DNA of 64,000 bases from contig CAUYVT010000053.1 of NCBI GenBank assembly GCA_963576565.1, forward strand, positions 371,857-435,856, given 5' to 3'. The notes below the pieces were generated by a model. The model ran no database searches. It was not told where the DNA came from and was given only the letters and a program-made list of their open reading frames with translations. Position 1 is the first letter of the stretch, and each line of letters starts with the position of its first letter. The stretch is from Aspidapion aeneum (lineage: Eukaryota > Arthropoda > Insecta > Coleoptera > Brentidae). Shown here piece after piece: positions 54,801-64,000 of the stretch. A program made the translations under genes and the position numbers.

Positions 54801-57277
54801 TCAGTTACTTGTAGAGCAGGTCAGGTAAGTATTCTAACAGGTAACTGATGCACAGGTAACTGACGATTTTGTCAGATATTATTAATACTACTAAACTTGA
54901 GTCTAATAAACAAGAAAACTCAAAAAGTGTATCCTATTGTAATTATGTTTCACCATTTTTTAAATTGTTTTTTTGTTGTTCTACCTTTTAAAAACTTACC
55001 AGGTTACTGATCAAACTGAAGGTTACACACGCGAGTATGGATCGGTTAAAGGACACACCCACTGTGTCGTGTGACATCGAATTAAATCGTTCGCGCGTTT
55101 TCTGAATCACAGAGCTCTATTTCACTTAGCAACTGAAGGTCAAGAATGATTCAATGGTGCCAAATGGATAAAAAATCTGAAGGCACAGGTAACTGATGCA
55201 ATTTTTGGTGACAAAGTTGATATTTAAATATTTAAAAACAAGTAACTTTAAAACAATTCTGGTTTTGACTATTTATATAACTAAAGGTTGTTTTTTAATG
55301 TTTACTAAGAAATTACTCCAATAATCAAATTCTAATGGTGACACTCACGATTGTTACATAAAACCTCTGTTATCTAAAGGAAATATTTTTTATAATCTTC
55401 CAAAAATGAACTTGCTTGTTAGTTATTTGATAGAATTATAAAAATAAAATTACTTTTAAATAAAAAAAAAATGTTTTAACATGTTTTTGTGCAGGTCACA
55501 TCAAAATCAGTCACTTTCCAGATATTCACCCATAAACAAATGTGGATCCAAGAGTGGATCTAGACAAGACATAAAAAACTGTTGCTCCATAACTATTGTG
55601 TATTCAATTTCTAAAATATTTAAGGTTGTTATCTTTGATATACTTTTTAGTGAAGTGCACACAGCCACACACCCCTTAAAAGATATTTAAAAAAAACTGT
55701 TTGGAAATTTTGTACCAATTATGAAATGGTCTTATCTAAAAATAGACATCTTTACAATAAAACTGCCGTTTTTTTTTAAACAACTGGTTCCAGACCTTTT
55801 GCATTTTAGGCTGAAAATAAGGCCTGTTTTTGGGTTTATAATCACAATTAAATATTTAATGCATCGCGTCGTTTCGCGGCAGTGCAGTTACGATTAGTGT
55901 GGTTTAACCATAACCGTAATCTTGACCAAATTATGTTATACATTAGAAAGAAAATGTTATTATGTATAATTGTGCAAAATATTTTTCCTAAAGAGCTAAA
56001 AATTGGAAAAAACATATAAATTTATTTTCGACTACTTCTTTAAGTAGTAGGCTGTTGGGGGTAAACCTTAGAGCATAAATACAGGGCATACCCATGTATT
56101 CTTACACGCGATGCTTGAAGCGAGGATCCCCTTTAACTCTCAGTGTTTTTTTTTCGGGTATACAGAATTTCGGTAACTGCGCACGCTTCAATTTTGGTGG
56201 TTTTTTAACATTCTACGTTACGTCACCACATCATGTGACAATTGTCACAGAAGCAAGCTATAATTGCCCAGAGACCCTGTATGTATGACATATTTTTACT
56301 AAAGAGAGACGCGACAAACTCCTCAAAGTCACTGAAATTAAAATTTTTTGTTATTTTCTTGCCAAGTTCACTGGCTTTTCACTAAAATAATTTAAATTCT
56401 CAGTGGTGAGTGACATCAATCATCATGCAACATATAAACAAACATGTTTGGCGGTCACCCCCTGTATAGGTTTTGTTATAAAATGTTTATTTTTATTTTC
56501 CCACACTTATGAATTAACAAGGACAGAAGGTGCGTCTCTCTCTAAACATCGCTAGAGTATAGAGGATCAATATTTTCATCCTTTGATTTTGACTTAAATA
56601 AATTTGACTTTGAAGAGTTTGTCGCGGCAAAAGACCGCAAAATGTGAATAAACAACAAATATGGCGTCCATCCACACAGCAGCTGTGTGTCTACGTGCCA
56701 AAAGCAAGCTATGATTGCCTTACTTTTCGATTTTTTGAACCAGTATTTATGTTCTAAGGTATTTGGTGTAAGCTTATCTGTACTATATAATAAATTGTTT
56801 TGTTAAAATGCTTAGTTTTTAGAAAAATCGAAAAAAACTTTTTAGTTTTAAAAATAATCCCAGTCTATTGCCGCCACTGTTGTGTTAAACACAACCTGGA
56901 TCGCCCTGAATAATGCATAGTCTAAATGGAAATTTCATTGTCTACAAAAAATAATATTACACCTTTTTTTCAAAATGCTTCATTTCAAAAAAAGTTGATT
57001 TAACTTAAAATTAGCGCATATTTGGCAAAAATATCTCTTAATATGGTAGATTCTAAAAATTGTTCGCAGTATTCTTTTTAAAAGTACATGTATCTTTATT
57101 CTAAAATTGTTTGTCCCCATAAGAGTCAGATCAGTCTATGGATTCTTAAAACGGGTGAGAGTGAAAATGAGCATCTCCCCACGTCAGGACCAATAGAGAT
57201 GCGGAAATCAAGTGAGGGAGTACTCCTTCTCGCCCATTCAAGAATTCATACACAGATACCTCGAGTAAATAATAATA
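54801..57277. other. Intronic DNA with short unclassified repeats
   Basis: No gene recognised. CAGGTAACTGATGCA-like words recur near 54840 and 55190, and AAGCAAGCTATRATTGCC near 56253 and 56702. CCCCCTGTATAGG at 56458-56470 resembles the TACAGGGTG element ends. Confidence 0.4.
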
Positions 57278-57911
57278 TACAGTGATTTAAAAATAAACGG
57301 CATCCTTCCGGTGGCGTAATCCTTGCACCCCTCTGAATAGTACACCTCAAACACCAATCCTACCAGGTGTGCATCATAATCTAATAAACAGATTAGCAGC
57401 TTGTGTTGAAGATTTTCTCTAAATTGTTCAATAAAATGTTAGTAAATATGTGTTTTTTTTTCTATGGTAATGCATGTTAATTTTCATCAATAAACATGCA
57501 CAAATCAGAAAATGTTCAAAGTCGATTTTCTCGTAAACGGTACGTTCTATCGAATTGAAGTAAGATGACCTTTAATTTTCCAATTTCTAAACAAAAGCGC
57601 AATAGTCTAAAAAGTTAAAGAAATAGGGATGTTTTTAATAGTTTTTACCCTTCCCCGCATGTGACGTCACTAAATAAAATTTTAAAACTTTGAATTTAGA
57701 ATCTTATTTAACATCAAATGTTTATACAGTACACGAATTTTCAAAATTGAATTGTATAGAGAAAAAAAGTCTTTAATGTGTCCTATTCAAAGGGGCGTTG
57801 CTCCCTGAGGAAGCATTTTCGGACCCATATTAATAGGAACTTTTTACCTTGTTTTTATGCAAGGAATACGCCCCCGCGATAGGATGCCGCTTACTTTTGA
57901 ATCACCCTGTA
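57278..57911. mobile_element. TIR element (634 bp) with TACAGGGTGATT ends
   Basis: The left end TACAGTGATTTAAAAATAAA and the right end (reads inward TACAGGGTGATTCAAAAGTA) are inverted repeats. Similarity continues through AACGGCATCC-T-CGGTGGCGTAATCCTTGCA. TA lies on both sides, compatible with a TA target duplication. It is non-coding. Confidence 0.65.
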
Positions 57912-58141
57912 TAATAGAGAATAGTAAACAATATTATTACTTGTTTATCAAGAATATCCCAGTAGTTTACTTCCTACCATTTGCAGGATTCTTCAACACC
58001 TTTATTAATGTCTGGGTCAAACAGGTTGTTGTCTAATGTAAATAAATGTCATACACGGTCTCTAGTAAGTTGGAAAAACGCAGTTTTTACCTTTTGACTA
58101 AGCCCAAATTATACATTATGGCATTAGATTTATAGAAAAGA

Positions 58142-58224
58142 GAATGAAAAATACCTGCTTGCCACCTGCTAGGCCATTAGCCTGCCTATTGGCCCAGCAG
58201 GTGGCAAGCAGGGATTTTTCATTC
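58142..58224. other. 83-nt near-perfect hairpin
   Basis: Two 39-base arms (58142-58180 and 58186-58224) pair almost completely around a 5-base loop. CCTGCTTGCCACCTGCT faces AGCAGGTGGCAAGCAGG, extended by GAATGAAAAAT/ATTTTTCATTC at the base. It could be a tiny foldback MITE or a precursor-like RNA hairpin within the AMPKalpha transcript; neither is established. Confidence 0.6.
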
Positions 58225-58566
58225 ACTTATCCATGGAGCATGGCCAATAACCGCTTTTGTTCGTCTAGTGGCAGGATAAAAGAATCTTAGCAAGGTTGTA
58301 AATAAAAAAAAAGTTAACAGGGACAGTTGTTAATAAGGTACAATAGCAAAAGTAACAACAAAATACCAAATTATTCCTGAACAAATTACTAAAATATTTG
58401 AGTAGTTCTTACGCTAATTTAAATATATTAAATCGTTCTAATAAATTATAAAAAAAAACATTGCATGACCTAAATTTTTAATCTTGGGAAAAAAATCTAT
58501 AGTGTCTAAGTAAAAACCGCACTTAAAATATTCTCTTTTCGACAAAATCTCTTGGGGTTTTTTTAG

Positions 58567-59516
<950 letters not shown>

Positions 59517-59912
59517 GTGTCACGTAGCCTGTTGAAAAAACCCAAAATGGCTTTTGGATCCTTTTATGGGATCGCGGGTGAAACAAATAGACCGGTTCGA
59601 AAATAGGAAAAATAATTTCCGCGGTGAACCTTCAAGCTAGTAAAATATTGGCCTACCTTATATGCTGAAGTCGAAAATCGAAATAGAACGAGCTCCATAG
59701 TATCAGAGTTGGAGAAGTACACGCGACTGTTTGCGAAAACTACGGCCAATAAAAGCATCCAAAGGCATGAGCATGAAGTTAGCGAAGCACCCATCGCAGA
59801 TCGAATCGTGACTAGGTGGATAATTTGCCGTTAATTAGTCGTGAATTAGTTGTGGAAAAATTAATTTTGTATTATTTTTAATAAATGCGATTTTACGCTT
59901 TTAATTAAACAA
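59517..59912 (+). repeat. Possible LTR (TGTCACG...AAACA)
   Basis: The stretch starts TGTCACGTAGCCTG and ends TTTTAATTAAACA, with CTTATATGC as a possible TATA element and AATAAATGCG about 30 bases before the end. The minus-strand BEL integrase text stops exactly at its right border. No target duplication is visible, so it may be part of a rearranged insertion rather than a clean solo LTR. Confidence 0.3.
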
Positions 59913-62254
59913 AAATTGCCACTCAATTTTTTCATCAGCGGCGGCATTTGCCATGCAATCAGCTAAATATTTAGCCGAAGCAACGTAGTTAGTGGCATTA
60001 TCACTATGTATTCGAGAGCACCTTCCTCTTCGGCTTATAAAACGACGCAATGAAGCAAGAAATGCGGAGGCGGATAAATCCGAAACTAACTCTAAATGTA
60101 CACTCTTAGTGCTACAGCAAACAAATAGAGATAAATATGCCTTCTGTGTACGACACCCTCTATAGCGAGACATACTAATTTGGAAAGGTCCACCAAAATC
60201 TACAGAAACACATTGGAAAGGTTTGCATTGCGTAATGCGATAGCTAGGTAAATCACCCATTTTTGGTTCTATAGGCTTAGGATTCACCCGAAAACAACTC
60301 TGGACTATGCGACGAATGGCTCGTTTTGGACTCAATATCCAAAATTGTTGTACTATGAAGTACTGCAAAGCTTGCTGTCCACAATGTAAAAATCTCTTTT
60401 GCGAATATTCAATTATAAGATCAGTGGGTCTATGTTGGCAAGGTAACAAATGCAGGGTGTTTTTGTTCAAACTCTAATTGAGAATAAACTAACCGACCGC
60501 CCACCCTGAGAATCCCATCGCTATCAATAAAAGGATTTAATTTTCTCAAAGGCTTGGAGCAAAGCCGTTTAGCTCGAATATTAGCAATGTCTTGATGAAA
60601 CACTTCAGATTGCACCTTTTTTACAACACAGAGCAAAGTTTGAGATAGCTCCAGGTCCGTAAAAGGCTCTCCTTTAAGAACAGAGTCGACTTTAAATTTA
60701 AAATTAACAAAACGTCGCCAGTACGTTAAAAGACGTAAGATTTTCTGCAGGCAAGAAAATCTATCTAGAATTTAGATAATTGGATCATAACCATGAAAAC
60801 TACAGATCTTTCTTCAGGCAAGGGCTCATTTACCAAAAAAGACTCAATTTTTGGCCACTGTTCCATGGGCAGAGATAGCCAAGGGGGCCCCGCCCACCAT
60901 AACGCACAGTCCACTAATTGAGAAGGAAGTATGGGTCGACTGGCTAGATCGGCAGGGTTGTCTTCTGATCTGATGTGATACCAGCAATCAGGTGCTACAT
61001 TATCTTGGATCTGACTGACCCGATTTGAAACAAAAGTATGCCATCGATGAGGAGGCGACTTTATCCAACCAAGGGCAATTGTCGAATCCGAACAGGCATA
61101 ACTTTTATAAACATTTGGAATGCTATAGGTGTCCAAAACAAACTTAAGCAATATAGATGCCATTAGAGCAGCACTTAACTCTAGTCTAGGAAGACTCAAT
61201 TTCTTTAGGGGAGCGACTTTACTTTTTGCATAGAGCAAATAGGTATATATAGAACAATTTGCAGAAACTAGGCGAGTAGGCGAGAGTATACGCAACTTCC
61301 ATTACCTAATTCTGAGGCGTCCCCAAAAGTGTGAAACTCTAAACAAATATATTAAGAGAAAAAACAATATCGAGATATTTCTAAGCAAGATAAACTTGAT
61401 AACTCATTTTTATAATCTGTCCACTTTTGAGCTATGTCAACAGGCACTTCAGCGTCCCATTCTAGGCCTCTAGCCCATAAGTTTAACTAAAAGAGTTATA
61501 AGGCATAGACGACCTAAGGGGTCAAATATCCTAGAAATCTCGGAAAGTATAGTTCTCTTAGTGCATGATGAATTGACAAGCTGTATATCATATGAAAATA
61601 TGTCCTTTTCAGGAGACCATCGCAGTCCAAGAACTTTCAAGTAGGGGTCACATTTACTATCTAAAGCCAGAGGTTGTTGGAGAATATCTGATGGAATAGT
61701 CGCTAAAAAATCAGCATTATTACTAGACCATTTTCTCAAGAGAAAACCTCCCTCATGCAATAAACCAATTAGCTCATTTTTAACATCTATAGCTTCCTGG
61801 AGTGAAGGAAAAGAGCAACAAGCATCATCTATATAAATCTTAGACTCGAGAATATTGGCTGCTCTAGGAAATCTCTCCTTTCCTTCTATAGCCAGTTGCA
61901 AGAGACACCTTAAAGCCAGAAAAGGAGCTGAGTTAACCCCATAAGTTACAGTTTTAAGCCTATAGTCTTGAACAAGCTCTCTAGGAGAGAATCTCCATAG
62001 TATACGTTGATAATCTTGATGGTCTTCATGCACAAGAATTTGCCTATACATCATTTTTATATCATCGGTAAAAACTACTGGAAATCTTCGAAACCTCAAC
62101 AATATACTAGATATTTCATTTTGCAGCTTAGGGCCGACTGCCAAGGTATCATTTAATGACTGAATGATTTTGTGGCCGACATGACGCGTCGAACACAGCC
62201 CTAAGTTTACTTGTAGTACTATTTAAATTAGTCACTCCATGATGGGGAATATAA
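59913..62254 (-). pseudogene. BEL/Pao retrotransposon pol fragment
   Basis: Reading leftwards on the minus strand: the RT start (IPHHGV, STTSKLRAVFDAS at about 62250-62180), RT core with YIDDACCSF (61470-62144), the BEL-type RNase H/linker block with LPRLELSAALMAS, SDSTIALGWIKS and NPADLASRP (60765-61295), DSDGILRVGGRL (60430-60636), and integrase with FQCVSVDFGGPF and RIHSDNATNYV (59901-60470). These are diagnostic of BEL/Pao. The integrase is cut before its catalytic Glu, and frames change near 62150, 61470-61295, 60765 and 60450. Gag and protease are missing because a Gypsy LTR interrupts the element at 62255. Confidence 0.9.
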
Positions 62255-62641
62255 TGTTACGGGTTCTCCACAACAATTAAAACTCGCAAATGTCAAAAAT
62301 AATACGTCAATTTATTTCGACAAATTATGTACAAAAACACGCACTTAAACTTACTAATAACTTGCTAATAATTCACTACTTTAATCCGCCTATTAACTTC
62401 GCGTTAACATCTCATCAACATATCTTTGACTGACTGTCGATGCGTGGCCCCGGCCCTATATATAGGGTCGTCCATCTCTCTCGAACTCTCCAGCAGTCTT
62501 CGACGTCCGGAAAGTTCTCGTATTAATGCGACCGCAAGTCACAGATAACGCAACTAAAACCTAGACTAAGAATACAACCTATACTACTCTAAACCTCAAT
62601 AAATTCTAACTATAAAATTTAAATAACTTAATTTTGTAACA
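62255..62641 (-). repeat. 3' LTR of a minus-strand Ty3/Gypsy element
   Basis: 387 bp, reading on the minus strand TGTTACAAAATTAAG to GAGAACCCGTAACA. A TATA element (CCTATATATAGGG, 62456-62468) and an AATAAA near 62312 are visible on the same strand. It directly abuts the polypurine tract at 62642-62656 and interrupts the BEL/Pao sequence on its other side. The 5' LTR is beyond the window. Confidence 0.85.
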
Positions 62642-62656
62642 CTATCCTCCTCTTCA
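62642..62656 (-). promoter_or_regulatory. Polypurine tract of the Gypsy element
   Basis: Read on the minus strand, GAAGAGGAGGATAG immediately precedes the LTR start TGTTAC. The integrase stop lies a few bases upstream, so there is no env-like third gene in this element. Confidence 0.8.
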
Positions 62657-64000
62657 GGTTTGATCGTCTCGATCAACATTTCCCAGGTAAGGTTTTAGTC
62701 TGTCTACATGAACAACTTTCATCTTGGACTTCGGGCTTCTCTGGATTCGGTAGACTTCATCATTAATTCTCTTAACAACTTTATAAGGTCCTTCCCATGG
62801 TGGTGTCAACTTACGTGATCTTCCTTTCTTGCGTTGAGGATTGTATAGCCAGACTTGATCATTCTCTTTGAACCCTGAAGAGTTTGCTTTCAGGTCATAT
62901 CTCGCTTTCATGCGGTCACTGGCTATTTCTATTCGCGCTCTAACCACCTAATGGATATCGTGTAGCTTTTGCCTTAAACGTTCGACGTAAACGCAGTTCT
63001 CTACCAAACAGGATACTAGATGGAGTAGCTCCTGTCGTATTGTGTATGGCGGTTCTGTAGGCCATCAAAAATAATGGAATATTTGATCCCAATCTGTTTG
63101 ATGCTCATCAACAACTTTGCAAAGATGTTCTTCTATTGTTTTATTAAATCTTTCAACCATACCATCTGACTGCGGATGTAAAGCAGTAGTTCGTGTTTTA
63201 TGTATTCCTAAAAGGTCACAGAGATCCTGGAAAAGCTTTGATTCAAAGTTCCTCCCTTGATCTGAATGTAGTTCCAAAGGAATGCCAAATCTGCTGAAAA
63301 CATCATTTACCAGAACTTCTGCAACTGTAGTGGCCTCTTGGTTAGGCAAAGCAAAAACTTCTGGCCATTTACTAAAGTAATCCATGACAACAAGGATGTA
63401 TTTGTTGCCCTTTTTAGTTTCTGGAAATGGTCCGGCCACGTCAATAGCAATGCGTTCAAATGGCAGGCCTACGTTATATTGTTTCATTTGACCTCTGGAC
63501 CTTGTTTTGGGACCTTGGCTGGCAGCGCAAGTCGAACATCGGCGGCACCAGTTTTTCACATCTTGAAAGTAATTGACCCAATAAAATCGGTTTCGAATTT
63601 TGTCCATAGTTTTATTTATTCCTAGGTGCGCGCCTGATTTTCCACCATGGCATTCGGCCATTATATGGTCTACCATGCTCCTAGGAACTACTACTTGATT
63701 AATCACAGTAAGGCCATCGGCACTTTCCCAGGCACGTTTAAGTATGTTTTCTTCTACTATCAGTGAATCCCATTGCGCCCACAGTGATTTAAATATCATC
63801 CCTTGGTTTGCGATATCTTGCCATGATGGTCGTGGCTTGTTCTCTTCTTTCAATCGCAAGATAGGTCCTACATCTTTGTCGTCAAGTTGTGTGGTTCTTA
63901 TCGAAGCCGACATCCATTCTTCATCTGGTTCTAACTTTATCTGACGCACGTAGGTAATTCCTTCTTTCTGGTCAATTCTCCTGCAATGTTTACAATCTTC
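62654..64000 (-). pseudogene. Gypsy integrase (pol 3' part), frameshifted, cut by window edge
   Basis: The frame is open from the window edge to 63065. It carries an HHCC finger (HLGINKTMDKIRNRFYW to CRRCSTC) and the catalytic triad D (IAIDVAGPF), D (LHSDQGRNF, 60 residues later) and E (GMVERFNKT). A frameshift near 63070-63100 moves the next part (TAIHNTTGATPSSILFGREL) to another frame. A further break near 62945 precedes the C-terminal GPY/F module (PPWEGPYKVVKRI, 62654-62947). It would catalyse insertion of the element's cDNA. The text differs from the errantivirus-like integrase at 28563-30698, so the two are separate families. Confidence 0.9.

Noticed and set aside
59564..59794. 76-codon minus-strand frame with a hydrophobic start
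   Set aside because: It lies within an LTR-like stretch on the other strand. No homology recognised and the frame is short.

Overview
The window is repeat-dense, AT-rich animal nuclear DNA, most probably from an insect. It contains spliced exons of two conserved animal genes, an errantivirus-like LTR retrotransposon with an env gene, a BEL/Pao element, CR1/jockey-type LINEs and many foldback and MITE-like elements. A beetle or other large-genome insect fits, but the order cannot be fixed from sequence alone. No CRISPR array, rRNA gene or credible tRNA gene was seen.

Host genes. On the minus strand at the left edge is an HMG20A-type HMG-box gene: a first coding exon at 2435-3245, a 2.3-kb intron, and most of the last exon at 1-119. 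On the plus strand is the start of the AMP-activated protein kinase alpha gene (SNF1A/AMPKalpha): exon 1 at 41635-41710 and exon 2 at 58667-58814, separated by a 16,956-bp intron packed with transposons. The two genes point away from each other, and about 38 kb of mobile DNA lies between them.

Layout. 3.4-24.4 kb: a LINE fragment inside a hAT-like element (4527-6714), a ~135-bp tandem array (8.9-9.6 kb), small foldback elements and MITEs (9680, 14437, 15130-17220, 16031, 18858, 20701, 21357), minisatellites (14.0, 17.5 and 19.7 kb) and an RTE-type LINE relic (18.05 kb). 24.5-37.8 kb: one giant foldback element with GGCGCC-rich ends, inverted arrays of a 129-bp unit and a palindromic centre. 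An 8.3-kb errantivirus-like element (24717-33062) has inserted in its left arm, and a solo LTR with a 6-bp target duplication (35596-36070) sits near its centre. 37.8-40.7 kb: a decayed LINE. 41.6-58.8 kb: AMPKalpha exon 1, its intron and exon 2. The intron holds a 64-bp-repeat foldback, a GATTGTG-repeat element with an 8-bp target duplication, a hairpin-capped repeat, and a TIR element (45495-53164) split by two LINEs. One of these LINEs has an almost intact two-ORF structure: an ORF1 with a Cys-rich finger, coiled coil and SGNH esterase-like domain, and an ORF2 with endonuclease and reverse transcriptase. 59.5-64 kb: a minus-strand BEL/Pao element broken by a minus-strand Ty3/Gypsy element whose LTR and integrase are visible.

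Nearly all element genes carry stops or frameshifts. The window reads as a nested-insertion record, and most of the interest lies in its foldback and satellite architecture and in the TE-expanded kinase intron.
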